Positions 41,679 to 50,920 of a DNA stretch of 64,000 bases are shown piece by piece. Origin of the DNA: DASSKO01 sp035690425. GTDB taxonomy: Bacteria; Actinomycetota; Actinomycetes; Propionibacteriales; Nocardioidaceae. Under the pieces are notes generated by a model. That model was not told the origin of the DNA and ran no database searches. It worked only from the letters and a program-made list of their open reading frames with translations. Position 1 is the stretch's first letter; the number at the start of each line of letters is the position of its first letter. Where the stretch lies: contig DASSKO010000016.1 in NCBI GenBank assembly GCA_035690425.1, positions 21,296-85,295 on the forward strand. The letters run 5' to 3'. A program made the translations under genes and the position numbers.

Positions 41679-41719
41679 GATAGTTTCCACAGAGGCAATT
41701 GTAAAAACAACAAACTATC
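41679..41719. promoter_or_regulatory. AT-rich inverted repeat upstream of hmp
   Basis: GATAGTTT at 41679-41686 and AAACTATC at 41712-41719 are perfect inverted arms separated by 25 bases of unusually AT-rich sequence containing CAATTG and TAAAAACAAC. In a genome this GC-rich, such a patch just upstream of a nitric-oxide-detoxification gene is a good candidate promoter/operator. The regulator is unknown; an NsrR-type protein is a guess. Confidence 0.45.
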
Positions 41720-41771
41720 GTCATCTGCGGTGCTCTGGTGGCGGCGGGCGACGTGGTCAGGAAGGAAACTG

Positions 41772-42968
41772 ATGCTGTCCGACGAATCGGCACGCGTGGT
41801 CCGAGCCACGATTCCAGCGGTTACCACCCGGGGCGCGGACATCACCGCGCGCTTCTACGACACGATGCTCGCGGGGCGGCCGGAACTGCTCAACCTGTTC
41901 AACCGTGGTAACCAGGCCAACGGTGAGCAGCGGCGAGCCCTCGCCGCCTCCGTCGTCGCCTACGCCGAACACCTGATCGGCGACAGCCAGACATCCTTCC
42001 AGCCGGTGCTGGACCGGATCGCGAACAAGCACGTGAGCCTCGGCGTTCGCCCCGACCAGTACACAATTGTGGGACGCTACCTACTCGGTGCGGTTGCGGA
42101 AGTCCTCGGCGAAGCGGTGACGCCGGAGGTGGCCGCGGCCTGGGATGAGGTCTACTGGCTGTTCGCGACTCAACTCGTGGCCGCGGAGGCGCGGATGTAC
42201 CAGCGCGCGGGCGTCGACCCCACAGTCCCGTGGCAGCCGTGGAAGGTCCTGGACAAGATCCACGAAGCGCACGACGTGATCTCTTTGGTGCTACAGCCCG
42301 CAGATGGCGCGCGGCTGCCCGAGTTTCTGCCGGGGCAGTACCTCACCGTGGCCGTCGAGCTTCCGGACGGCACCCGCCAGCCACGCCAGTACACGATCTC
42401 GCATGGTCCCGGGCGCGATGACATCCGCCTGACCGTCCGCCGCCAGCGCGGAACGGGCGGGGCACCGGACGGAGAGGTCTCGAGCTACTTGCATGACCAG
42501 GTCCGACCGGGAGACACGCTCGACCTCTCTGCTCCCGCCGGGGATGTCACGCTGCCCGAGGGTCCGGACCCTCTGGTGCTGGTGAGTGCGGGCGTTGGCA
42601 TCACGCCCGTCGCGGCAATGCTCGACCATATCGGGTCCACCGAACCGGAACGCCCCGTTATCGTGGCGCACGCCGACCGCTCCCCAGCCACCCACGCGCT
42701 TCGTGGCCAGATCGAGGCTGGCGGTAGCCGTCTGAGCTCGTTCGAGCAGTTCCTCTGGTATGAGGAGCATGCCGCTACCCCGGCGCTCCGCGGACTGCTG
42801 GACCCGGCGGTGATCCCGGTGCCGGACAAGTCCAAGGTCTTCATGTGCGGCCCGCTGGTGTTCATGCGTGACGTGCGGTCGAACTTGCTGCGGCGTGGCG
42901 TCGCCGCAGGGGACATCACCTACGAGGTCTTCGGGCCCGACCTGTGGACCGCGGCAACCGGCGCCTGA
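41772..42968 (+). CDS. hmp: Flavohemoprotein (nitric oxide dioxygenase)
   Basis: A 398-residue flavohemoglobin. The globin domain (about 1-140) has ITARFYDTMLAGRPELLNLF and the proximal-histidine region NKHVSLGVRPDQYTIVGRYLLGAV. The FAD domain (about 150-260) has LPEFLPGQYLTVAVEL and RQYTISHGPG, and the NAD domain has VLVSAGVGITPVAAML and KVFMCGPLVFM. It oxidises nitric oxide to nitrate. ATG 41772 has AGGAAGGAAACTG upstream. It is the only clear stress gene inside the polysaccharide locus. Confidence 0.93.
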   Translation: MLSDESARVVRATIPAVTTRGADITARFYDTMLAGRPELLNLFNRGNQANGEQRRALAASVVAYAEHLIGDSQTSFQPVLDRIANKHVSLGVRPDQYTIVGRYLLGAVAEVLGEAVTPEVAAAWDEVYWLFATQLVAAEARMYQRAGVDPTVPWQPWKVLDKIHEAHDVISLVLQPADGARLPEFLPGQYLTVAVELPDGTRQPRQYTISHGPGRDDIRLTVRRQRGTGGAPDGEVSSYLHDQVRPGDTLDLSAPAGDVTLPEGPDPLVLVSAGVGITPVAAMLDHIGSTEPERPVIVAHADRSPATHALRGQIEAGGSRLSSFEQFLWYEEHAATPALRGLLDPAVIPVPDKSKVFMCGPLVFMRDVRSNLLRRGVAAGDITYEVFGPDLWTAATGA

Positions 42969-43031
42969 CCATCACGGAGAACGCGTGCGGGAGTCGGGGC
43001 GGTCGGTTGGCCGCTGCTTGTCTACTGTTGT

Positions 43032-43880
43032 GTGGTGGAGAGACGCAGACTTCCCGACTTTCTCGTGATCGGCACGATGAAGTCAGGAACGACGACGCTG
43101 TTTCGCTGGCTCGAGCAGCACCCCCAGGTGCGGCTTCCGGCGGTGAAGGAACCGGACTTCTTCTCTGACGACGTTGCGTGGGGACGCGGCATCGACTGGT
43201 ACGCCGACCACTTCAGAAGTGTCCCCGAAGGCCTGCACACCGGTGAGGCATCCGTGAGCTACACCGACCCACGATGGGCTCCGGTGGCGGCCCGTCGGCT
43301 GCACGAGACAGTCCCGGACGCGCGGCTGGTCTGCGTGCTGCGACACCCCGTCGAGCGGATGCGCTCTCACTACCGCCACGAGGTGCAGCGCGGTCGGGAA
43401 CGTCGAGACTTTGTCGATGCGGTCTCCGATGTACGCAGTGCCTACGTGCTACGCAGTTGCTATGCCAGTGCACTGCGGCCATGGGTGGAGACGGCGCCAC
43501 CGGCACAGCTGCACGTGGTGCACTTCGAAAGCGTCTTCGCCGATGCCTCGGAGTGGGATCGCCTGACCGACTTCCTTGGCCTTTCGCGCGTGCCGAGGCC
43601 TACGTCGGCGCACAACGTCACGGCGGACAAGTCTGGCTTCTCGCCGGCCATGCGGGTGCTCTGGGACCGCGGTCTCGTGCAGCGACTTCCCCGGCCTCCG
43701 CGTCTGCTGCGTCCGCTCGCACGCCGGATGCTGTTGCGGAACCCAGACGCCGCCTCTGCCCTGAACGACTCGGCCAGGACGGGCGTTCCGGGTGCTGTCA
43801 TGGACGTCTTGCACAGGGAGGCGACCGAGCTGGAAGCGCTTGTTCCAGCACTGAGAGCCGACTGGGACTTGCGAACCTAG
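43032..43880 (+). CDS. Sulfotransferase
   Basis: A 282-residue PAPS-dependent sulfotransferase. The 5'-phosphosulfate loop is GTMKSGTTTLFRWLEQHP near residues 14-31, and the 3'-phosphate motif is VLRHPVERMRSHYRHE. It belongs to the heparan/STF-type group that sulfates glycans. The start GTG 43032 is followed by a second GTG at 43035. Position within the polysaccharide locus suggests the polymer or a lipid-linked unit is sulfated. Its stop overlaps the convergent glycosyltransferase stop by four bases. Confidence 0.87.
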   Translation: MVERRRLPDFLVIGTMKSGTTTLFRWLEQHPQVRLPAVKEPDFFSDDVAWGRGIDWYADHFRSVPEGLHTGEASVSYTDPRWAPVAARRLHETVPDARLVCVLRHPVERMRSHYRHEVQRGRERRDFVDAVSDVRSAYVLRSCYASALRPWVETAPPAQLHVVHFESVFADASEWDRLTDFLGLSRVPRPTSAHNVTADKSGFSPAMRVLWDRGLVQRLPRPPRLLRPLARRMLLRNPDAASALNDSARTGVPGAVMDVLHREATELEALVPALRADWDLRT

Positions 43881-44995
43881 TTTCCGACCAGCGTGCTGTC
43901 GGCATAGGCCCGCTCGATCGCCCACACCGCAGCCCGAATGTCGAACTGGTCACCGCGCTCCCGTGCCCGCGCAGCCATCTCCTTGCGCTGCTGGTCGTCA
44001 GTCGCCATGCGCACGATCGACTCCGCAAGCTGCGCCGGCTGCCCGGCATCACTGAGAAAGCCCTCCCAGCCGTCCGTCACGGCGTCTGGAATCCCTCCTA
44101 CTCGAGTCGCGACGACCGGTAGGCCGGTAGCCATCGCCTCCATCAACGCAATCGGGAAACCTTCGAACCGAGACGCAAGGACGAAGAAGTCACCGACGGA
44201 GAGGATCTGCAGCACGTCTTCGCGGTAACCCACGATCCGACAGCGTTCGGCAAGACCGAGCTCAGCGTGCAGACGACGGATCTCAGGCTCCAACACGCCC
44301 TGCCCGATAATGAGCAGGCGCAGTCTGGGCTCGGCTCGTACGGCGATGGCGAACGCCGCCAACAGGTCGGGATACGCCTTCTCCTCTCGGTAGTTGGCCA
44401 CCGTCACCGCGACGACATCGTCAGGAGAACAGCCCAGGCTGGCGCGCAGCGCGGCTGGATCGGCCGGTGGCACCACGTCCTGCAAGACGATCCCGTGTAC
44501 CAGGACCTCCACCCCCTGGCGAAGCGGTCGCCATACCGAGTCGCGCACGCGTCGTGACACCGCCCAGCGGCGGTGATCGCCGCGATGCAGGACCGCGTTG
44601 AGCACCCGGGTCGGCCAGGCGTAACTGGGCCACGCATTGTGCTCCGTCGACACCACGACCGGGCGACGGCTGCGGGGGATGGTACGCACGACAAGCCGGG
44701 CAACTCCGGCCACCAGCGGGGAGTGCAGATGCACGACGTCGTAGCTCTGCGTCAAGAGCAGCCGCCGGAGCGCGAGCGGCCACGGCGTGCGGTGACCACC
44801 AGCGGACAGGCAGTGGCTCGGCACTCCAAGAGCCGCCAACTCGGGAACCAGCGTGTCCTTCCACGCGACGACGTACGCCGCCTCGTAGCGAAACCGCGCG
44901 TGGTCGCCCACGCGAGCGGCCGAGACGAGAAGCCGCTCTGCCCCACCGGCACCGAGGCCCTTGATCAGCCACAGCACTCGCACGGTCTGGTCCAT
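43877..44995 (-). CDS. GT4-type glycosyltransferase
   Basis: A 372-residue GT-B enzyme with VLWLIKGLGAGGAERLLVSAARVG (GGAE motif), VVHLHSPLVAG, VVVSTEHNAWPSY, and the donor-domain VANYREEKAYPDLLAAF, LLIIGQGVLEPEI and ASRFEGFPIALMEAMATGLPVVATRVGG with the E-x7-E pattern. Its acceptor and donor are unknown. It diverges from the asparagine synthase gene with 129 bases between them, where promoters for both should lie. Confidence 0.87.
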   Translation of the reverse strand: MDQTVRVLWLIKGLGAGGAERLLVSAARVGDHARFRYEAAYVVAWKDTLVPELAALGVPSHCLSAGGHRTPWPLALRRLLLTQSYDVVHLHSPLVAGVARLVVRTIPRSRRPVVVSTEHNAWPSYAWPTRVLNAVLHRGDHRRWAVSRRVRDSVWRPLRQGVEVLVHGIVLQDVVPPADPAALRASLGCSPDDVVAVTVANYREEKAYPDLLAAFAIAVRAEPRLRLLIIGQGVLEPEIRRLHAELGLAERCRIVGYREDVLQILSVGDFFVLASRFEGFPIALMEAMATGLPVVATRVGGIPDAVTDGWEGFLSDAGQPAQLAESIVRMATDDQQRKEMAARARERGDQFDIRAAVWAIERAYADSTLVGN

Positions 44996-45124
44996 GCGAG
45001 CAGTCTGTCAACGCCGGCACGACGATGTTGAGGTTTTGGCAAAGGGCGTGCTGACGACCACCGCACGTGGTAGCAAGGAGCCTGCGGTGGGGGGCCCTCC
45101 GCGCATGGTCGGAGGTGGGGACGT

Positions 45125-47071
45125 TTGTGTGGTCTGGCTGGGATCGTGGACGGCGGTGGCGCCACGCACGCTTTCCTCACCGCAACGGTCACCGCCATGA
45201 GCGATGCCGTGCGCCATCGTGGCCCGGACGGCAGCGGCATCTGGTGTGACCCGGCGGCCGGTGCTGCCCTCGCCCATCGGCGGCTCGCCATCATCGACCT
45301 CACCGATCACGGTCACCAGCCGATGCTCTCCGCCGATGGGCGCTACGTCCTCGTCTTCAACGGCGAGATCTACAACCACCGGGAGATGGCGAGCCGCCTC
45401 GCCGGTGCAGGTGCACGCCTGCGTGGCCACAGCGACACCGAGATCCTCCTCGAGACGATCGCTAGCACGTCTGTCGAATCCGCCTTGGAGGCGGCGAACG
45501 GGATGTTCGCGCTGGCGCTGTGGGATCGGCGCAAGCAGACGATGACCCTGGCCAGAGACAGGATGGGGGAGAAGCCCCTCTACTACGCGCACGACCGCGG
45601 ACGGGTCATCTTTGCGTCGGAGTTGACTGCCCTGCGACAGGTCTCCGGATTCTCTCCGTCGCTGGACCAGGGTGCGTTGGCCCTTTTCGTGCGGCACTCC
45701 TACGTCCCAGGCCCGCAGACCATCTACGCCGGTGTGCGCAAGTTGGCGCCGGGCCACCTGGTGAGGTTCCAAGCGGGATGCCTCGATGATCCGGTGCCGT
45801 ATCCGTTCTGGACGCTGCGTGATGCCGCCAGCCGTGGTGCCGCTGACCCACTGTCGCTTGCAGACGACGAACTCGTGTCGGTGGCGGAGGGCACTCTGCG
45901 CGACGCCGTGCGGCTGCGAATGATCTCCGACGTGCCGCTGGGCGCGTTTCTGTCCGGTGGCGTCGACTCGTCCCTCGTCGTCGCCCTGATGCAGTCCGTC
46001 TCCCCACGGCCGGTGCGCAGCTTCACGGTCTCCGTCGGCGGTCAGTTCGACGAGTCGCAGCACGCTGCCGCGGTCGCCAGGCACATCGGAACCGACCACA
46101 CCGAGCTTCGCCTGACCGAGGCCGACGCGCTCAGCCTCGCCTCCGAGATCCCCGCCATGTACGACGAACCGTTCGCAGATCCCTCCGCGGTCCCGACAGC
46201 GTTGGTCAGCGCCGCGGCTCGCCAGCACGTGACCGTGTGTCTCACCGGCGATGGGGGCGACGAGATCCTCGCGGGCTACAACCGGTATCTCGCAGCTGAC
46301 CGCCTGATGACTCGGGCCATGCGCGTTCCGGCGGGTGTGCGTACGTCGGTCGGCCACGCGATCTGTCAGGCATCGCCCCATCGCTGGGACACCTGGGGCA
46401 ACGCGCTGCCGAGCGGTCGGCGAGTGCCGGATCTCGGCACCAAGATGCACAAGCTCGCTCGGGTGTTGGCCGCCGCCGATCCGCATGCGGCGTACCGGGC
46501 ACTGACCTCGCACATCGAGCCCACGCACGTGCTTCGCCACCCTGCGGAGCCGATGACCGAGGCCACGCAGCAAGATCCGCGGTTGTCCCCGCTCGACCCG
46601 TTGCACCAGATGCTCTACCTCGACGGCGTGATGACGCTGCCGGACAACATGCTGGTCAAGGTCGATCGGGCGAGCATGGCCGTGGCGTTGGAGTGTCGAG
46701 TGCCCCTCCTCGACCACAGGTTCGTGGAGTTGGCCTGGCGGCTGCCGCGTACGGCCAAGATCCGCAATCGGCAGGGCAAGTGGCTACTTCGCCAGATCCT
46801 CCGTCGACACGTGCCGGACGAGCTCTTCGACCGTCCGAAGCAAGGGTTCGATCCGCCGCTGGCCGACTGGCTCCGGGGACCGTTGCGGAACTGGGTGGGG
46901 GACCTGCTGAGCCCGTCCCGATTGGACGCACAAGGACTGTTCAACGCCGCAGGTGTGCAGGGCATCGTCGCGGAGCACATGTCCGGAAGGCGCAACCACG
47001 ACTACGCGGTGTGGACGCTGGTGGTCTTCCAGGCATGGTGGGAGCACCAGCGAGTCACGGTGACGAGCTGA
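45125..47071 (+). CDS. asnB: Asparagine synthase (glutamine-hydrolysing)
   Basis: A 648-residue two-domain enzyme. The class II glutaminase domain starts M-Cys2-GLAGIVDGG, with the RHRGPDGSG and FNGEIYNHRE motifs; the synthetase domain has the ATP loop SGGVDSS at 277-283 and VCLTGDGGDEILAGYNRY. Cys2 must be N-terminal for catalysis, which fixes TTG 45125 as the start, with GGAGGTGGGG just upstream. In polysaccharide loci such enzymes often amidate uronic acids rather than make asparagine; two uronate-type dehydrogenases here fit that. Its end overlaps the convergent ligase-like gene by 17 bases. Confidence 0.88.
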   Translation: MCGLAGIVDGGGATHAFLTATVTAMSDAVRHRGPDGSGIWCDPAAGAALAHRRLAIIDLTDHGHQPMLSADGRYVLVFNGEIYNHREMASRLAGAGARLRGHSDTEILLETIASTSVESALEAANGMFALALWDRRKQTMTLARDRMGEKPLYYAHDRGRVIFASELTALRQVSGFSPSLDQGALALFVRHSYVPGPQTIYAGVRKLAPGHLVRFQAGCLDDPVPYPFWTLRDAASRGAADPLSLADDELVSVAEGTLRDAVRLRMISDVPLGAFLSGGVDSSLVVALMQSVSPRPVRSFTVSVGGQFDESQHAAAVARHIGTDHTELRLTEADALSLASEIPAMYDEPFADPSAVPTALVSAAARQHVTVCLTGDGGDEILAGYNRYLAADRLMTRAMRVPAGVRTSVGHAICQASPHRWDTWGNALPSGRRVPDLGTKMHKLARVLAAADPHAAYRALTSHIEPTHVLRHPAEPMTEATQQDPRLSPLDPLHQMLYLDGVMTLPDNMLVKVDRASMAVALECRVPLLDHRFVELAWRLPRTAKIRNRQGKWLLRQILRRHVPDELFDRPKQGFDPPLADWLRGPLRNWVGDLLSPSRLDAQGLFNAAGVQGIVAEHMSGRRNHDYAVWTLVVFQAWWEHQRVTVTS

Positions 47072-48038
47072 CCCGCTGCACCGGGAGGTACCCCGGTCGG
47101 CCGACCCCCGTCGCTGCGACCGAACCGAGCACGAAAGCCGCCCCCAACAGGACAGCTGGGAAGGTGAGGACGTAGTCCACGGTCGGCTGTAGCGCCAGGA
47201 TGGCGAGGAAGACCGCGCCGCGGCCGAGGGCCAGCACCATCCATCCAGTGAGTGCCGCGAGGAGGGCCAGGCCGACCAGACCGAGCTCGGCCAGCACTTG
47301 CATCGGCGTCGAGTGCGCCCACTGGAGGTCGGGATCGCTGCCGGCGGTCGGGCTGTGCAGTGAGAAGTTGCCGGGTCCGACTCCGCGGACCGGATGGTCG
47401 GCGGTGATGTCGAGCGCCTCCGACCACAGGTCGACGCGGGTGGAGCCCACAGTTTCCGGGACGACGCCTGCCTCGGCGGATGACGAGCCGGTCGCCCCCA
47501 GCAGGACGGTCGCGACGACGGCCGCGCCGACCACGGTGGCCGCAAAAGCTTGCCACGCCGCAGCCGGTCCGCGGCGCAGCCGGGGCCACAGCAGCATCAA
47601 CAGCACACAGCACGCTGCCACCGCCCGGGAGCCCGTTGCCAGTGATGCCACCGCAAGCACCCCGGCCCAGACGACGAGACCAGTTCGTAGCCGGTCCCGT
47701 GCGTGTGCTGCGGCGGACAGGGCACCTGCCACGCCGATGGTGAGCAAGGCGGCGCTCGCATTGGCATAGCCGAGCGGTGGCGCGGTCGCACCTCCACTGA
47801 GCGACTCGGTGCCACCAGCCAGCATTGCTACGGTCACCAGTGCCACGACCGCGACGCCAGGCGCCTCACGGTAGGACCGGGCGAGCCAACCGCCGCCCAC
47901 CCACGCGGCAATGCCGGCCAGCACCATTCCTGCCATCGCGGGGGCGGCAGGAGCAGCTGGATGCGCCAGGAAGGACCAGCCGGCCAGCAGAGCCGCCAGC
48001 ACCACCCCGATGGTGCCACTCGTGCGTGTGTGTACCAC
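47055..48038 (-). CDS. O-antigen ligase / polymerase-like membrane protein
   Basis: A 327-residue polytopic protein with about eight to ten hydrophobic segments and the WaaL/Wzy_C-type loop: LWSEALDITADHPVRGVGPGNFSLHSP, then DLQWAHSTPMQVLAELG. That HP-x-x-GVGPGNF and HS-x-x-x-x-LAELG pattern is characteristic of the ligase/polymerase superfamily. It is shorter than usual (about 400). It may polymerise or ligate the glycan, alongside the Wzy-like gene at 14861. It follows the epimerase gene on the same strand. Confidence 0.78.
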   Translation of the reverse strand: MVHTRTSGTIGVVLAALLAGWSFLAHPAAPAAPAMAGMVLAGIAAWVGGGWLARSYREAPGVAVVALVTVAMLAGGTESLSGGATAPPLGYANASAALLTIGVAGALSAAAHARDRLRTGLVVWAGVLAVASLATGSRAVAACCVLLMLLWPRLRRGPAAAWQAFAATVVGAAVVATVLLGATGSSSAEAGVVPETVGSTRVDLWSEALDITADHPVRGVGPGNFSLHSPTAGSDPDLQWAHSTPMQVLAELGLVGLALLAALTGWMVLALGRGAVFLAILALQPTVDYVLTFPAVLLGAAFVLGSVAATGVGRPGYLPVQRVSSSP

Positions 48039-48044
48039 CGACGC

Positions 48045-48989
48045 TCAGACCCTCGCCGTCGTACGGCGCATCTCCTCGAACCACTGCACGGTGGCCGCCA
48101 CGCCTTCGTCGAGTGGCACCGGATCCACGTCCGGGAACAGCGACGTCAACCGGGAGGAGTCGGCTTGTGAGTGCGGCACGTCACCGGCCCGTGGGGGCAG
48201 GGTCTCCCGATCCAGCGATCGACCCACGATGCCCTCGACGATGCCGATCAGCTCGTTCAACGACGTACGCCCACCGAACGCGAGGTTGACCGGTTCAGTG
48301 CTGGCAACACGTCGGGTGACTGCATCGGTGATCACGCGAGCCACGCTACCGACGAACGTGAAGTCACGCGTTTGCGTGCCGTCGCCTTGGACCGGGATCG
48401 ACTTGCCTGCGAGCGCAGCATCGACGAACGCCGGCACCACCGCGGCGTACGCGTGTCCCGCCGGCTGCAGCGGCCCGAACACGTTGAAGAACCGGAACGG
48501 CAGCACATCGAGCCCGAACGAGTGGTGGTAGGCGAGCGTGTAGGCCTCGGTCGCAAGCTTGCTGACCGCGTACGGCGACAACGGTGCCGTGCGCATGTCC
48601 TCGTGCTTGGGCATGGTCGGGTTTGCGCCGTAGACCGACGACGACGACGCGACGACCAGGTGCGGGCCACCCGCCCGGCGGACCGCCTCGAGAACTTCCA
48701 GGGTGCCGGTGGCGTTGGCGTGGTGGCTGGCACGTGGGTCGAGCAGTGAGCGCGGCACCGACGGCAGCGCAGCCAGGTGCACCACGGCGTCGGCGCCGGC
48801 GAACGCGCCGTCGAGCAACTGCGGGTCGAGCACGCTGCCCTCGTGGAACGCCACCTCGACACCCGCCAAGTTGCTCAGCGTGCCGGTCGACAGGTCGTCG
48901 ACGACCACCACGTCGAGCCCGTCCGCGACCATGGTGCGTGCCAGGTTGGCGCCGATGAATCCGGCACCCCCGGTGATGACTGTGCGCAT
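48045..48989 (-). CDS. NAD-dependent sugar epimerase (GalE/WbpP-like)
   Basis: A 314-residue extended SDR: VITGGAGFIGANLARTMVADG, DDLSTG, DAVVHLAALPSVPRS, ASSSSVYGANPTMPKHED and the catalytic SPYAVSKLATEAY (Tyr-x3-Lys), then FRFFNVFGPLQ. It resembles UDP-glucose and UDP-GlcNAc 4-epimerases, with RS following VP as in the N-acetyl-accepting group. It may supply UDP-Gal or UDP-GalNAc for the polymer. It is first in a two-gene minus unit with the ligase-like gene and diverges from the deacetylase. Confidence 0.87.
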   Translation of the reverse strand: MRTVITGGAGFIGANLARTMVADGLDVVVVDDLSTGTLSNLAGVEVAFHEGSVLDPQLLDGAFAGADAVVHLAALPSVPRSLLDPRASHHANATGTLEVLEAVRRAGGPHLVVASSSSVYGANPTMPKHEDMRTAPLSPYAVSKLATEAYTLAYHHSFGLDVLPFRFFNVFGPLQPAGHAYAAVVPAFVDAALAGKSIPVQGDGTQTRDFTFVGSVARVITDAVTRRVASTEPVNLAFGGRTSLNELIGIVEGIVGRSLDRETLPPRAGDVPHSQADSSRLTSLFPDVDPVPLDEGVAATVQWFEEMRRTTARV

Positions 48990-49093
48990 GATTTCCCCTC
49001 CCCGCGCCGAAGCCTACGGCAGGGCATCGCCCTATTTCGCCGATCCCGACACATCGCAAGCACCGCAGTCCTACGCTGCTTGAGGGGACAAAC

Positions 49094-49990
49094 GTGGGGG
49101 GAGAGTTGAGGGGCTATCGGTTTGCCGAGGCTGCGCTGGCCCGCAGCCCGCTGCAGGGCATCGCTGGGCAGGTGTCGAGGCGTCGGTTGTGCGTGCTCGC
49201 CTACCACGGCGTCTCCGACGCCGACCGGTTCACCGCCCACCTGGACTGGCTGTGCGGACACACCAACCCGGTCGCACTCTCCGACGTGCGTGCGGCAATG
49301 CGCGATGGACGGCCGCTGCCTCCGCACGCCGTACTCGTGACGTTCGACGACGGCGAGCGGTCGGTGCTGGAGGTGGGCGCTCCGCTGCTACGGGAGCGCG
49401 GCATTCCCGGGGTGGCGTTCGTGGTGGCAGGCGTCGTCGACACCGACACACCCTTCTGGTGGACCGAGGTGGAGGCCCTCGCGCCGGCCCACGAAGCCAC
49501 CGCACTCGTACGTCGTTTCAAGCGGCTACCCGACTCCGAGCGGCGCGAGGCGGTCCGGCGGCTGCGGGCCCAGGCGGACCAGCCGGTGCGCACCTCGCAG
49601 CTGACCTCAGACGAGCTTCGCAAGCTCGAGCTCGACGGCATCGCGATCGGCAACCACTCGCTGAGCCATCCCTGTTTGGACAACTGCACCGACGATGTCC
49701 TTCGGGCCGAGGTGCAGGACGCGCACGAGCGGCTCACCGAGATGCTCGGTCATCAGCCCGACGCCTTCGCGTATCCCAACGGCAACTGGGACAGCCGCGT
49801 GCGCAGCGAGGTATCCGCCGCAGGTTACGACCTCGCCTTCGCGTTCGACCACCGACTGAGCCCGGTGCCGGCCCCCGACCCACTGGTGATCTCGCGGGTG
49901 CGGGTCGACGCCACCGCGAGCCTGGAACGGTTCCGGATCCTGGTCTCGGGGCTGCACAGCGGCATCCATCGAATGCGGGGACTCCCGTGA
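49094..49990 (+). CDS. Polysaccharide deacetylase (NodB domain)
   Basis: A 298-residue CE4-type protein, with RRRLCVLAYHGVSDADRF near the N-terminus, TFDDGERSVLEVG (motif 1), IGNHSLSHPCLDNC (motif 2 H-x3-H) and AFAYPNGNWDSRV (motif 3). No signal peptide is apparent. The GTG start is preceded by a GGGGACAAAC purine-rich stretch. Its stop overlaps the sulfotransferase start (GTGA), so de-N-acetylation and sulfation may act on the same substrate, as in N-sulfated glycans; this coupling is inference. Confidence 0.85.
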   Translation: MGGELRGYRFAEAALARSPLQGIAGQVSRRRLCVLAYHGVSDADRFTAHLDWLCGHTNPVALSDVRAAMRDGRPLPPHAVLVTFDDGERSVLEVGAPLLRERGIPGVAFVVAGVVDTDTPFWWTEVEALAPAHEATALVRRFKRLPDSERREAVRRLRAQADQPVRTSQLTSDELRKLELDGIAIGNHSLSHPCLDNCTDDVLRAEVQDAHERLTEMLGHQPDAFAYPNGNWDSRVRSEVSAAGYDLAFAFDHRLSPVPAPDPLVISRVRVDATASLERFRILVSGLHSGIHRMRGLP

Positions 49991-50865
49991 TCGCCGCTCC
50001 CGTCCTGCGCTCGGTGGCCGGTGCCGTCTCGCCCCGGCACCGTGAGTGGCGGCGGCTGCTTGCCAGCCTCACGCTCGACCCGGGGACGCTGCCACACCCG
50101 GTGCCGCAGCCCGGGCCGCGCGACTTCCTCATCTGCGGCTCGCCGAGGTCGGGTACGGCGTTGCTGGTGGCGATGCTCTTCCAGCCGCCGCAGAGCGTGA
50201 CGGTGATGGAGCCGTGGGACGCGTTGCGGCTTCCGCCGCGGCAGCTGTTCGACTCCTTGCGCTCGGAACTGGCCGAGACCGGCGTCCTCAGCCGTGGACG
50301 TCTCGACATCGGCGCACTGGAGAGCGACGGTGCCGTGACCTGGTGCCGCGATGGCGAGCTTCCGCGCGCGGTGGAGACCGAGGCAGCCGATTTCCTGCTC
50401 GGGGTGAAGTTTCCTGCCTTCTGGCGCTATCTCGACCTGCTGCCGGACACCCGGTTCCTGGTCTGCCTGCGCAACCCGATCGAGGTGCTGCGTTCGTACG
50501 CCACGACCGGAGGCCGGCTGCGGGAGGGCTTGGACTACGACGTCCCGTTCAACCGCGAGATGAACGACTACCTGCTCAGCTTGACCGACGACTGGGCAAT
50601 CCGGCGGGTCCTGCTGTTCGACTACATCCATCAGCGACTGATCCCGCACCTGGACCGGCCCAACGTGTTGACGGTCCGCTACGAGCGGTGGTTCAGCGAG
50701 CCCGAGCAGCAGCTGCGGGAGGTCTCCGACTTCCTCGGCGTCGAGCTCGACCACACCCGCGTGCGCCTGCGGCCACCTCAGTCGGAGGGTCCGGCCCCGC
50801 CGGAGGAGATCGCACTGTTGCGTCGGCACTGCACCACCGCACCCGCGTTGGGCTATTCCCTGTAA
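49987..50865 (+). CDS. Sulfotransferase
   Basis: A 292-residue PAPS-dependent sulfotransferase with the 5'-phosphosulfate loop LICGSPRSGTALLVAML and the 3'-phosphate motif FLVCLRNPIEVLRSYATTGG; the C-terminal part, RYERWFSEPEQQLREVSDFLG, is typical of the family. GTG 49987 is fixed by overlap with the deacetylase; the frame upstream is a shadow of that gene. It is a different subgroup from the sulfotransferase at 43032, so two positions or two acceptors may be sulfated. Confidence 0.83.
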   Translation: MIAAPVLRSVAGAVSPRHREWRRLLASLTLDPGTLPHPVPQPGPRDFLICGSPRSGTALLVAMLFQPPQSVTVMEPWDALRLPPRQLFDSLRSELAETGVLSRGRLDIGALESDGAVTWCRDGELPRAVETEAADFLLGVKFPAFWRYLDLLPDTRFLVCLRNPIEVLRSYATTGGRLREGLDYDVPFNREMNDYLLSLTDDWAIRRVLLFDYIHQRLIPHLDRPNVLTVRYERWFSEPEQQLREVSDFLGVELDHTRVRLRPPQSEGPAPPEEIALLRRHCTTAPALGYSL

Positions 50866-50920
50866 GAAGTTGGGCTGTGAGAAGTCGGCCGTGCCAGGTC
50901 GGCTGGTGAGGAGTCAGCGG

